A stretch of DNA of 64,000 nt, from contig NZ_CP147776.1 of assembly GCF_037300705.1 (NCBI RefSeq), positions 496,001-560,000 of the forward strand, given 5' to 3'. Positions 17,547 to 26,833 of this stretch are shown here, piece by piece. Below the pieces are notes generated by a model. The model was not told the origin of the DNA, did not search any database, and saw only the letters and a list, made by a program, of their open reading frames with translations. This DNA comes from Massilia sp. W12 (GTDB lineage Bacteria > Pseudomonadota > Gammaproteobacteria > Burkholderiales > Burkholderiaceae_D). A program made the position numbers and the translations under genes. The stretch's first letter is position 1; every line of letters starts with the position of its first letter.

Positions 17547-17958
17547 CGGGGGGGGTATGATTTTTGATATGTTGCGGGGTTTTTTTTTTGGTGTTTTCAA
17601 TAAATTAGAAAAAAATATTTTGAATGCAGTTTCTAATGCGCTGGATGAGGAAAGACGGAATATTTTCCGCGATCAAATAGAACGGATTAACTTGCTCCGA
17701 CGAGATCCTAACGGGAATGAAACTATCTTTTATTGGATGAAGAGAGGCAAGCCATGCCGAGATTTTCCTTTGATGTTTTCAACTGGGAAAAAGGAAGTTT
17801 GCCTGGCAAAAGTTCACATTCGTTACTACGGGAGAACCCTTCCTGCATTAGTAATGTTGCTCGATGGTGCAATTTTCAGAATTAAATACAGTCAGTCAGT
17901 TGTGAAATTTGATGTTATGGATAATTTTTCGATTGAAGATGTGAAAATTTTCAACTGA
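17539..17958 (+). CDS. Putative immunity protein, copy 1 of a duplicated gene
   Basis: ATG at 17539 overlaps the CECKND tip stop; a second ATG at 17557 is preceded by a G-rich tract and is also plausible. The product of 133-139 residues is mixed alpha/beta with a short hydrophobic start (MLRGFFFGVFNKLEKNI) and a C-terminal beta-rich region (AKVHIRYYGRTLPALVMLLD). No family is recognised. Position directly behind a tip makes it a candidate immunity protein. The copy at 36868-37287 is near-identical. Confidence 0.55.
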   Translation: MTNGGGMIFDMLRGFFFGVFNKLEKNILNAVSNALDEERRNIFRDQIERINLLRRDPNGNETIFYWMKRGKPCRDFPLMFSTGKKEVCLAKVHIRYYGRTLPALVMLLDGAIFRIKYSQSVVKFDVMDNFSIEDVKIFN

Positions 17959-18035
17959 AATGGTGTTTTTGGCTCAGTTCGTAATGTGCAATAGCCGCAG
18001 GCGTATTGCACTATCAGCAGACAGTTTAGCTGTTA

Positions 18036-18113
18036 CAGGGTGTTGAAAAACCCTCAGCCATGTCAACCAAAGCTTGAGCGTAAACATTAAGCAAAAACTA
18101 TTATCAAGCCAGG
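18036..18113 (+). mobile_element. IS1182-like left-end remnant
   Basis: CAGGGTGTTGAAA and the following 65 bp match the left end of the element at 37365. The rest is missing and a different toxin tip follows. It shows that the ancestral segment carried the IS before one copy was cut. Confidence 0.7.
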
Positions 18114-18562
18114 TGTCAACAGCGATGCAATTTGTTGATCCATATGATTTAGTTGATTTAAATCTATTCCATCCAATTGTCGATAAAGAAAATCACTCAC
18201 GTGCGGAAGCGTGGAATCCGACGTGGGCTTATGTTGTTGCTGGGCATGGCAATCCTGTTAATATGACGGATGAAAATCAAAGAATTATTTACCCATGGGA
18301 TCTTGCTAAAAGAATACGAAGCGATCCAAAATGGAAAGGTCGTCCAGTAATTGTTGCATCCTGTAATACAGGAAGAGAGCCATCAACCTATCCGGGGCGA
18401 CCATCCTTTCAGCAATATTTGGCAGATGAATTGGGGGTAGATGTGACATCTGCAACTGATTTTGTCTTTTTTCAAAAAAATGGAAAACCGCCATTGGTAG
18501 GCCCCATAGATGGCCCTCCAACAAATAGCTGGAAATCGGTTTCCCCAAGGAGAACGAAATGA
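18113..18562 (+). pseudogene. RHS tip fragment with caspase-like (clan CD) motifs
   Basis: A 149-codon frame, open upstream into IS1182-end sequence, so the core junction is lost. It shows YVVAGHGNPVNM, then GRPVIVASCNTGR about 60 residues later, followed by a helix (FQQYLADELG) and VTSATDF. A His-Gly and a Cys in this order and spacing resemble clan CD cysteine peptidases (caspase, C80/RTX cysteine protease). No Cys-X-Cys tail is present. The stop overlaps the next gene (ATGA), so this was the tip of an effector-immunity pair. The catalytic assignment is inferred from motifs. Confidence 0.6.
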
Positions 18563-19020
18563 ATAAGAATAAATTATCCATATTTTCATTTTTAATAATT
18601 GGAGCTCTTTTGGGCGGATATGTGTTCACTCTTTTTTTACAATTTGAATCAAAACGGAAATCAAGTGTTAGTGCAGCAGCAAGATTCGAGGTATCTGCGT
18701 ATGAAATGCAAAGTTTAATAAAGAAAGCAAATAATGGCGACTGTAATGCAGCATATCGTATTGGCCGTCACTATAGTTTTTTTACTGTGCAATTTGATGA
18801 TGCAATTAAATGGTTTCGTTTGGCAGCTCAGTGTCCGCTTGTTGCTCCTAAAGAAGAGCTAATTTCATTGCTTCTTTACATGGAGAATCAGCCAGGGGTT
18901 AGTGATGAAATTGATAAATTGCTAGAAGAAATTAGAGAAATAGATCCAAATGCTGCACTAAAAAGTGAAGCGGCGGTTATATTCACGCGAAAAGAGTATC
19001 AGCAAAAAAATAAAAAATGA
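18559..19020 (+). CDS. Membrane-anchored Sel1-like protein, putative immunity
   Basis: 153 residues. An N-terminal signal anchor (residues 6-28, FSFLIIGALLGGYVFTLFL) is followed by Sel1-like repeats (NGDCNAAYRIGRHYSFFTVQ, then DAIKWFRLAAQCP) and a helical tail. It overlaps the caspase-like tip by 4 nt. The periplasmic Sel1 domain could bind the cognate toxin. It is the second Sel1 gene in immunity position in this window (the other is at 10596). Confidence 0.65.
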   Translation: MNKNKLSIFSFLIIGALLGGYVFTLFLQFESKRKSSVSAAARFEVSAYEMQSLIKKANNGDCNAAYRIGRHYSFFTVQFDDAIKWFRLAAQCPLVAPKEELISLLLYMENQPGVSDEIDKLLEEIREIDPNAALKSEAAVIFTRKEYQQKNKK

Positions 19021-19153
19021 TGTTACTAACCTTGTACTTTGCAAAGCCATTTCCCAGATTTTTATTTATCAATAAAATCAATAGCTTAGCTTGCATGCAA
19101 AATGGCTTTACTTTGAATAAAGTTAGTATCTACCGCTTCAGCTGCAATCGTGA

Positions 19154-19284
19154 CTATTCAGCCCCCAAAACTCTCAACAAGTGCTTGTAAACAAAGTCAA
19201 ACTCGTGCATCCTGTCAGGCATGAAGAAAAAAGCCAATCCGCCAGAATTGAACAAGATGAGTCACGCAGAAAAAGATTCGTTGA
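19154..19284 (+). mobile_element. IS66-like 5' end remnant
   Basis: Identical in sequence to 16808-16938 (element end plus the first codons of its transposase), then unrelated DNA. The stretch 19021-19434 otherwise contains only an AT-rich non-coding segment and a short tip remnant. Confidence 0.7.
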
Positions 19285-19325
19285 CAAAAGGTTGTGATGT
19301 TTTTAATCCGGATAATTAGTCTCTC

Positions 19326-19397
19326 TTGAACAATTCCCAACCTCCTGATTTTATTGAAAAAATTGAAGAATGGATACCGCAGAATTGCAAGAAATGA
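19326..19397 (+). pseudogene. Possible RHS tip tail
   Basis: A short open frame (PPDFIEKIEEWIPQNCKK then stop) immediately upstream of the DUF1493 gene. Its position and AT-rich composition fit the end of a lost toxin tip, but nothing in the sequence proves it. Confidence 0.25.
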
Positions 19398-19434
19398 TTA
19401 AAATAGAATTTATTTCCGGCAAAAAGCGGAGTGA

Positions 19435-19803
19435 TTGATACATATGGAAAACCACAAACTTACAGAAGGAATGCGGCAATTTCTGACGCATTGCGGCCTG
19501 AGGGAATGCAAAATTGCGAGTTGTCAAATGCATACCCGGCCGTATCATGATCTCGGCATTTATGGTGATGAAGCGCTGGATCTTCTAGATGTGTTGTCCA
19601 AGCAATATCAAGTTGATTTATCTGACTTTGAATTTGCCAAATATTTCCCAGAGGAATTCCCCGGTGGGGCATTTGCCAAGCGGATTTTTTTGTATTATTT
19701 GCCGTTTGGAAGATGGTTTGTTTATCGCAAAGTGACATGGCAGCCCATAATATTGGCTCAAATTGATGCCGCAATCAGCGCCAAAAAATGGCGAGGTACT
19801 TGA
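19435..19803 (+). CDS. DUF1493 family protein, putative immunity
   Basis: About 120 residues. The frame begins at TTG 19435 (GGAG five bases upstream) or ATG 19444. It contains HDLGIYGDEALDLLDVLSKQ and DLSDFEFAKYFPEE, the signature region of DUF1493 proteins (small acyl-carrier-like fold, function unknown). It is followed by a typical module terminator, so it occupies the immunity slot of a module whose toxin has been lost. Confidence 0.75.
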   Translation: MIHMENHKLTEGMRQFLTHCGLRECKIASCQMHTRPYHDLGIYGDEALDLLDVLSKQYQVDLSDFEFAKYFPEEFPGGAFAKRIFLYYLPFGRWFVYRKVTWQPIILAQIDAAISAKKWRGT

Positions 19804-19816
19804 TCTGATTTTAGCG

Positions 19817-19855
19817 AAAAGCCCCGCTTCCGGCTGCGCCGGTCGCGGGGCTTTG
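19817..19855 (+). terminator. Terminator after the DUF1493 gene
   Basis: AAAAGCCCCGC (19817-19827) pairs with GCGGGGCTTTG (19845-19855), followed by TTC. Same stem theme as at 3724 and 31545. Confidence 0.75.
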
Positions 19856-19867
19856 TTCATACTGGGT

Positions 19868-19906
19868 TCAGCGTTTCTTGCGGCGCTTGCCTTGCTGCTT
19901 GGCCGT
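19868..19906 (-). pseudogene. 3' remnant of the small basic protein gene
   Basis: The complement reads the end of the family (TAKQQGKRRKKR then stop). The rest of the gene is replaced by RHS core at 19907, so module D recombined into this gene instead of at the SymE-like boundary. Confidence 0.6.
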
Positions 19907-22900
19907 GGCTGGGTGGATTACAACGCGCGCGGCGAAATGCTGTCCTGGGGTGATCAGAATGGCAATGCGAGTTGGTTGCTGCGCGATGTGGATGGGCGCT
20001 TGATTGCGGTGTTAGGGCACGATGGGCGCACCCTGATGACGCTGCACTACTACCCCAGTACCTTGCTGGCCGAAGTGCGCGATTATCCGGCCCCGGACAT
20101 CGCGCAAGACCTGCCGCCACGCGTGGTGCGCTACTTCTACGATAGCTTAAACCGCCTGACCGGGGTGGAAGATGTGCTCGGCCATCGCACGCAATACAAA
20201 TATGATCAATACAGCCGCATTATTAAAATCATTGATCCCGAATTGCACGAGCAGCAATACAGCTACTACCCGTTCGGTTCAGTCAAACAACACATCGCAG
20301 CAGATGGTGGGGTGACGGACTACGAATGGGACTACGATACCGACAAAAAACAGTTTGAGAGCAAAATCATCTGGCCACGCGGATTGACGATGCGGCGCAC
20401 AGAAAGCTATCTGCACGACCGCAGCGGCAGATTGTTAGAGCGTTTTGTGAATGGGCGGCGGGAAGAGAACATCACACGCGACAGCGCCAACAACAGCACC
20501 ATCAGCACCGATGCGCGCGGCTTCAAGACGGAAGTGCGGCGAAATGAATTTGAACAAGTGGTGGAAATCCGCTACGGCGATAACAGCACAGTCCGGCGCA
20601 AATACTCAGCCTCGCATATGCAGTTGCTGGAAGAAGAAGACGAAGCCGGCATCAAAACCCGCTACGAATATGACGCCAAGGGCAATTTACTGAGCAAAAC
20701 CGAAGCGCTGGACTTACCGGAACAACGTATCACCGAATATGCGCGCAACCCGCAGGGACAGCTCATCAAACTCACACGCAAAGGCGTACCGAAAGCAATG
20801 GGACAGTCACACCGGATGCCGTGCTGCAGATGGAGTATGACGCAGTGGGCCAATTGGCCTTATTGATCGACGCAGAAAACGGCCATTGGCGCTTTAATTA
20901 CGACCGCGCCGGCAATTTGCGCAGTGTGAGCAACCCGCTGCGCGAGCGCACCAGCTTCACCTACAATAGCGCCGGACTTTTGTTGGAAGTGACGAATGCC
21001 CTGAATCATAAAACCAGCTTTGTGTATGACAAAGTGGGCAATCTGATCAAGCAAACCGATGCGCGCAGCAAAGACTGGCACAGCAAATATGATGGCATGC
21101 GACGCCTGGTGCAGCGCATCAACGCAGTCAACGGGGTCAGCAGCCGTCGCTACTGGCACACCGGGCTGGCGCAGGAAGAAGAGGATGAAGACGGGCGCAA
21201 ACAGCACTATCTGTATGACAGTTATCTGCGCCTGATACAGGAAACGGATGATCTCAAGCATCAGACAGAGTACAGCTATTATCTGAACAGCGATCCGGGC
21301 CAGGGGCCAGTGTACACGCCGCTGGAAATTAAATATCCGGGCTACAGTAAAAGCCAGCGCTTTGACGCACGCGAGCGGCTGACCAGCGAAACCATCAAGC
21401 AGGGTGACAATCTGCAAAGCAGCAGCCACACCAGCAGCCGCAGCTACGACAAGCGCGGCCTGCTGCTGACAGAAACCGACCCCTATCAAAAAACCAGCCA
21501 ACGCAGTTATGACGGACTGGGACAGATGACCGTGTATGAAGACAGGCTCAAAGGCAAAACCATGCTGAGCTACGATGCGCGCGGCAATCTGCTGCAAGTG
21601 GAAGACGCCCGTGGCAAACAATACCGCTATGAATACGACCGCAACGATAAAATGGTGAAAGAAATCCGTCCCCTGGGCCAGGAAATCGCCTACGTCTGGG
21701 ACGCCGCAGGACGCTTGCAAAGCCGGACAGATCCCTTGCGCAATAAAGTTCAATACAGCTGGGATGCGGTGGGGCGCTTGCGTCAAGTCGAGCATATCAG
21801 CGCCGCCGGCGAGCTGCGCCGCAGCATCACCTTCAGCTACGACGAAGTAGGCAATCTCTTGCAATGGCAAGAGCAGGATCATGCGCGCCAGCAGAGCAGC
21901 CAGGCGCAGATGACTTATGACGACGCCAACCGCAAGCTGACAGAAACCCTGCGCTGGCCGAATCAAGTCAGCCAAGGCTATGAATATGCATACAGCAAAG
22001 GCGGCAAAAAAACCGCGCTGATCTGGCCGGACGGCACGCGGATTGCATATGACTACAGCAAACATGGGCGCCTGCAAAGCGTGCAGATTCCGGGCGAAGG
22101 CAGTTTGAGCGTCAACGCCTGGAACTGGCTGATGCCGGCCAAAACCACCCTGCCGGGCGGCAGCGTACAAGAAGCGCAGTATGACGGCGTATTGAATTTA
22201 CGCGGCCTGCAACTGAAAAATCCAGCGCAACAAAACGTGCTGAGTTTGGAAAACCGCTATGGCAAAGCGTTTGAATTAACACAGCGCAGCCGCAGCCAGG
22301 CCGAAGGCAGTTGGCAGGAAAGCTTCCAATACGACCATGAACAGCGCCTGACGCAAGCTGCGCGCAGCGGCAGCCTGGGCGAAGAAACGCAAAGCTTCAC
22401 GCTGGACGGCGTAGCCAACCGGACGCAACATTCACGCACCGACGGCGCCTGGGAATACGACGCCAACAACCGCTTGCTGCGACGCGGCAGCGGGGCCAAC
22501 GCCACGCGTTACGACTGGGACGACAATGGCGCGCTGCAACGTCGCAGCGAAGGCGGCAATCAGGTGCAGCAATACATCCATGATGAAGAAAACCGTTTAA
22601 GCGAAGTACGCGACGGCGCCGGCAAGCTGATCGCACGTTACGGCTACGACCCGATGCACCGGCGCATCTGGAAAGAACAATTCCGTGACAGACAAGGCGC
22701 AGCACTGACACAAGCGCTGCGCACGCTGTATTTGTACAACGATGAAGGCTTATTGGCCGAAAGCACCCAGCCCATCAGTCTGCAAGCCGACGGCAGCGCA
22801 GTCAGCACAGGCGAAGTCCAGATTCAAGCGCAATACGGCGCCGAGCCGGGTACAATGTTCGGCACGTCGTATCAATTCGCCAAGCTGAAAGCCGGCAACG

Positions 22901-23198
22901 GCGAAAGCAAATTCGTCTATCTGCAAAACGACCACCTGGGCACGCCGATACTGGCGACGGACAAAGAAGGGGCGGTGCAGTGGAGCATGCGGGCGGATGT
23001 GTTCGGCATGGAAAACCAGGTGTGGACGGATGCGGGCCAGGGCGTCAAGCTGAATTTCCGCTTTCCGGGGCAGTATGCGGATGAAGAGACCGGGTTCTTT
23101 TATAATTGGCACAGGTATTATGATCCGGGGGTGGGGAGGTACACGACCAGTGATCCGATTGGGTTGTGGGGGGGGGATAAATATGTATGCGTATGCTA

Positions 23199-24065
23199 GG
23201 GCGTGTTGACAATTAACAGCACTTTGGATGGGAATTTTCAAAAAAAGCTGTTAACTTTTTGCCACTTGTGTTTACATTCTTGTTTTTGGGCAAAACAGAA
23301 TGGCACGGATGATGTTACGGGACGATCAGTGGGCAAGAATTGAAGCCTTGGTACCAGGAAAGGTTGGCGATAGAGGCAGAACAGGCGTGAATAATCGGCT
23401 GTTTGTGGAAGCTGTTTTATGGATAGCAAAGACAGGCAGCCCGTGGCGGGATTTGCCTGCTGAATTTGGCCCATGGAACAGCGTCTATGTGAGGTTTGCG
23501 CGTTGGTCGGATAAGCAGGTATGGCACAAAATCTTTGCCGTGCTACGCGAGGACGCGGACTTTGAGGAAGTTTTTCTTGATAGCACTATCGTGCGGGCGC
23601 ATCAGCATGCAGCAGGAGCCGCAAAAAAAAGGGGCCGCAATCCATTGGCCGGTCTCGTGGGGGATTAACCACCAAGATTCATGCTTGCGTTGAGGGCTTG
23701 GGCAATTTGGTTCAGTTCATCCTGACAGGCGGAGAAGTTCACGATATAACCCAGGCAACCGCGTTACTCAATGACGTCGCGCCACAAGCGGTGCTGGCAG
23801 ATAAAGCCTATGATGCCAACACACTGATTGATTGCATTGAGGGAAAAAATGCCAAGGTCGTGATTCCACCAAAGGCGAACCGGAAAGAACAGCGGGATTA
23901 TGATCAGTTCCAATATCGAAACCGCAATCTCATTGAGCGCTTTTTCGCCAAAATTAAGCAATTTCGACGGATCGCTACCCGCTACGACAAACTGGATACC
24001 CGTTTCTCTTCGTTTGTAACCTTGGCGGCATCAATGATATGGTTGAAATAAATGTCAACACACCC
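23199..24065 (+). mobile_element. IS5-family (IS427-type) element, 867 bp
   Basis: The inverted ends GGGCGTGTTGACA and TGTCAACACACCC are flanked by the TA duplication (23197-23198 and 24066-24067). Excision restores the RHS codons exactly. Size and TA target fit the IS427 group. Confidence 0.9.
23300..24051 (+). CDS. IS5/IS427 transposase with -1 programmed frameshift
   Basis: The first frame (23300-23668) includes the DNA-binding part and the first catalytic Asp (VFLDSTIVRAH). An A8G4 slippery run at about 23627-23638 shifts to the -1 frame. That frame reads GPQSIGRSRGGLTTKIH, then VLADKAYDAN (second Asp) and ERFFAKIKQFRR (Glu) to the stop at 24051. This two-frame layout is normal for the IS427 group, so the element may be active. 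Confidence 0.88.
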
Positions 24066-24581
24066 TAATCAAAATCCAATGAAAAACTTTGATCCTAGTG
24101 GGTTACTTTATGGACTTAATTTTGGTGAATGCTATGGTGCGGCTGCGGCACAATATTGGGCGAATAAGCACGTTGATACAGGTAATTTTTTCTATGCCAT
24201 CCCAGGTCTATTTGCTTCTGCGTGGACTCCCAAAACCAGTAATGCAACTTTCGGAGTTCTCGTGGGAGCTATGGGCGGTGTGGGTGTTGCAAATTCGGCA
24301 GGAAATTTTTCGACATGGATGCGTAACCCAATTCTGTATGAAGTCGGACAAAAAACAGTATCAACTGCAATATATCAAGGAGTGGCTGCAATGCCTGTAG
24401 CGGCAAGAGCTAATGCAATCATTCAAAAGATGGGGTGGTTTGGTGTGATTTTTAACCTATTTGGTTCATGGAGTAAAACATGGAATACCGGTGCAACGCC
24501 TGGAGCGGCATTGGGGTTAGTTGCTTTTGGTGCGGGTACATCGGTTACTCCGCAATCTGGTAATTGTGAGTGTGAGTGATC

Positions 24582-24986
24582 ATGTTCAACATATTTGAAT
24601 TAATTATTTTCATCCTTCTTCTTAATTTCGCTCGGTTGTTAAGCATATATTTCGGGGGGGGAGGGTTTGTTTCTTTTTTTGTAAGTGTAACTTTCGTTTT
24701 TTTTGTTTATTTTGCATTTTGGAAATGCATGCGAATATTAGTGAAGAGGCCAATTTGCAAGAGAAATAGGTGTCGTTCATGGAACTATAAAAAATGCGGT
24801 AAATTAAAGGAGGGGGTTTTATATAAATGCAAATGTGGAGATTATTATTTAATGTTAAATAAAAACGAGTTTAATTTTTTAAATCATGATGGCACTTCGG
24901 AATTATACATGAGCCGAATAGATTCCAACTGCCGATGGCAGAGATGTAGTGTAAGCGCCCAACAGCCCCATCTCCCCAGCCCATAA
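24582..24986 (+). CDS. Putative immunity protein (module D), C-terminus replaced by IS66 DNA
   Basis: ATG at 24582 follows the CECE tip stop; a GTG overlapping that stop is also in frame. Two N-terminal membrane segments (IFELIIFILLLNFARLL and FVSFFVSVTFVFFVYFAFW) precede a Cys-rich soluble part (CKRNRCR, KKCG, YKCKCGDYYLM), suggesting a small zinc-ribbon. From 24951 the codons are IS66 terminal sequence, so the true C-terminus is lost. It is a membrane protein behind a membrane-type tip, as in module B. Confidence 0.55.
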   Translation: MFNIFELIIFILLLNFARLLSIYFGGGGFVSFFVSVTFVFFVYFAFWKCMRILVKRPICKRNRCRSWNYKKCGKLKEGVLYKCKCGDYYLMLNKNEFNFLNHDGTSELYMSRIDSNCRWQRCSVSAQQPHLPSP

Positions 24987-25067
24987 AAACCAGCGCATGC
25001 TATGCCCATCAAAAAGGAGGCATAGGATGCACAGCAAATCACGCAAACAACGCAGGGAAGAATGGCT
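24951..25067 (+). mobile_element. IS66 left-end remnant
   Basis: GTAAGCGCCCAAC and the start of a tnpA reading frame (MHSKSRKQRREEWL) with a GGAGGC ribosome site, similar to but diverged from the element at 12464. Cut by the IS3 element at 25068. Confidence 0.75.
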
Positions 25068-25134
25068 TGAGCTTCCCCTGAAATTTAGTCTGCCACAGGT
25101 GACGTAAAATAACGTTACTTGAGAAAGACAGGAA

Positions 25135-25428
25135 ATGAAAAAAATACCGAAACAAGCATACACGACCGAGTTCAAAGAACTGGCGGTCAAACGCGTCCAA
25201 GATGGTGAATCGGTGGCGGTCGTGGTTAGGGAGCTGGGGCTGGGCGACCAGACGCTGCGAAATTGGATCAAGGCGGCAGCAGAAGGAAAACTCAAAGGCG
25301 CTGGCGGCAAAGTGGTGACGCCGGAAGCGATGGAACTTTCCAGACTGCGCGCAGAAAACGTCCGGTTGAAGCGGGAGAATGAAATCATAAAAAAAGCAGC
25401 GGCGTACTTCGCGAAGGATGTCCTGTGA
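25135..25428 (+). CDS. IS3-family OrfA
   Basis: 97 residues. A helix-turn-helix (YTTEFKELAVKRVQDGES, then LGLGDQTLRNWIKAA) is followed by a leucine-zipper (LSRLRAENVRLKRENEIIKK). An A7G slippery run at about 25388 near the end would allow the usual -1 frameshift to the OrfAB transposase. The stop overlaps the orfB GTG. Confidence 0.9.
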   Translation: MKKIPKQAYTTEFKELAVKRVQDGESVAVVVRELGLGDQTLRNWIKAAAEGKLKGAGGKVVTPEAMELSRLRAENVRLKRENEIIKKAAAYFAKDVL

Positions 25429-26315
25429 AGTACGCCTGGATGGATGGACAAATCAAGAGCTATGCGCTGACAGAAATGTGCGCCGTTCTCGACGTCAGCA
25501 TCAGCGGCTATCGGGCGTGGAAGCGTGGCGGCACGCCTGAGCGTAAGCGCTTGAAGGATGCACAAATGCTTGCAGTGATACGCGCCATTCATGCCGAACT
25601 CAAAGGGGCTTACGGCAGCCCGCGCATCGTGCGAGAACTGCGCAAACGAGGCTTCAGCGCTGGCAAAGAACGCGTCGAACGTCTCATGCGAAACAATGGT
25701 ATCCGTGCCCGCCATAAGCGGCGCTACAAGGTCACCACGGATTCCAGGCATAGTTTGCCGGTTGCTGCCAACCTGTTGGCTCGCAATTTCACTCCGGCAG
25801 CCCCTAACCAGGTCTGGACGTCGGACATCACCTATTTGTGGACTGACGAAGGCTGGCTGTATCTGGCGATTGTGCTGGATCTGTTCAATCGGGAGGTGAT
25901 CGGCTGGTCGCTCAAGCCGCGCATGACCAGCGACATTGTGACTGACGCTTTGACGATGGCGTGGTTTCGCCGTCGACCGGACGCGGGCGTTATGCATCAT
26001 TCTGATCGCGGCAGCCAATACGCCAGCCAAGCCTTTCAGGACAAACTCAAGGAATACGGCATGACGTGCTCGATGAGTCGCAAAGGAAACTGCTGGGACA
26101 ACGCACCGACCGAGAGCTGGTTTAACAGTTTCAAGAATGAGCGATACCATGGCGTGCGTTATGCCAGCCATGCTGAAATGAAGGCTGCCAGCTTTGAATA
26201 TATTGAAGTCTTTTATAATCGAACCCGTCAGCATTCAACTCTGGGCTATCAATCGCCGTTTCAGTATCTTGACCGCTGGCAGCGTGAGCAAAATCAGGAA
26301 AAGCTGGCTGCATAA
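25425..26315 (+). CDS. IS3-family transposase OrfB
   Basis: 296 residues with an HTH_21-type N-terminus (YGSPRIVRELRKRGFSAGKE) and an rve DDE core: WTSDITYLWTDEGW (Asp), MHHSDRGSQYAS (Asp) and KGNCWDNAPTESWFNSFKNE (Glu). The full catalytic set is present and the length is normal, so it is probably functional. Confidence 0.93.
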   Translation: MKYAWMDGQIKSYALTEMCAVLDVSISGYRAWKRGGTPERKRLKDAQMLAVIRAIHAELKGAYGSPRIVRELRKRGFSAGKERVERLMRNNGIRARHKRRYKVTTDSRHSLPVAANLLARNFTPAAPNQVWTSDITYLWTDEGWLYLAIVLDLFNREVIGWSLKPRMTSDIVTDALTMAWFRRRPDAGVMHHSDRGSQYASQAFQDKLKEYGMTCSMSRKGNCWDNAPTESWFNSFKNERYHGVRYASHAEMKAASFEYIEVFYNRTRQHSTLGYQSPFQYLDRWQREQNQEKLAA

Positions 26316-26368
26316 AATTCATCTGATGGCAGACGAAATATCGAGGGAACGTCAGGGGAGTGGCGGCG

Positions 26369-26812
26369 ATGAAAATTATAGTTAAAGATATTGAATACGA
26401 TGATGTTGAATATATTGGTTGTGCAGGACTACCAAGCTATCCAGTGTGCTTTAAAGCAAAACATTTCGAGGGATGGGCGCGGTTTGTTCCATTTTCTGAA
26501 AATTTGGAAAAATACATAGATGAGCAAGTGGGGGTTGAAGTTGCATGCGAAAAAGTTACAGATTTTAGTGTTGGTGAATTTTTAAATGAGAAAATTGAAA
26601 ATCTACCTGAAAAATATTGCTACGCAGTTTGCGGGAGGGTTACTGAGATAGCTCATCATTCGCAACCTGTTGGGAATAAAACAATCTATATTACATCGCA
26701 TGATGCTGAGTTTTCACTGAGTTGGCTTGATATTGGTGATTGTGATATTAAAAAAGGTGATATTGTAACTTTTAACATTCATGGATTGTCTCTGTGGGAT
26801 GAGATGATTTGA
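26369..26812 (+). CDS. Orphan putative immunity protein
   Basis: ATG at 26369 has AGGGGAG eight bases upstream; a GTG three codons earlier is weaker. 147 residues, acidic and beta-rich, with no signal or membrane helix (KIIVKDIEYDDVEYIGCAG, later KTIYITSHDAEFSLSWLD, GDIVTFNIHG). No family is recognised. Its toxin has been removed by the IS3/IS66 rearrangement. Its TGA is in the same frame as the following RHS-E, only 21 nt before the TTG of that frame. Confidence 0.55.
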   Translation: MKIIVKDIEYDDVEYIGCAGLPSYPVCFKAKHFEGWARFVPFSENLEKYIDEQVGVEVACEKVTDFSVGEFLNEKIENLPEKYCYAVCGRVTEIAHHSQPVGNKTIYITSHDAEFSLSWLDIGDCDIKKGDIVTFNIHGLSLWDEMI

Positions 26813-26833
26813 CGCATTGGTGTCGAAGATGAT

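Larger units (their letters stand above)
19907..24579 (+). pseudogene. RHS module D, broken by frameshifts and an IS5 insertion
   Basis: Homology starts at GWVDYNARGEM, further upstream in the core than B, C and F. Three defects are visible. GGG is GG at about 20786, which ends the first frame after 300 codons. A G9 run at 23168-23176 is one base longer than the G8 that would keep GGINMYAYA in frame. IS5 (23199-24065) sits in a TA within the next codons. Without the IS and the extra G, the protein reads YAYANQNPMKNFDPSGL and continues into the tip (24066-24579): glycine/alanine-rich and hydrophobic (GVLVGAMGGVGVANSAG), ending GNCECE. The tip is of unknown activity, perhaps membrane-acting. 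Confidence 0.8.
25068..26354 (+). mobile_element. IS3-family element (1287 bp), no target duplication
   Basis: The ends match as 28-bp imperfect inverted repeats: TGAGCTTCCCCTGAAATTTA at the left and the complement of the 26327-26354 segment at the right. The left flank is IS66 DNA (GGCT) and the right flank is the ribosome site of an immunity gene (GGGG). The lack of a direct repeat points to a deletion or recombination at one side. Confidence 0.85.

Noticed and set aside
23168-23176. G-tracts as G-quadruplex regulatory elements
   Set aside because: Single runs within codons for glycine and valine; the four spaced runs needed for a quadruplex are not present.
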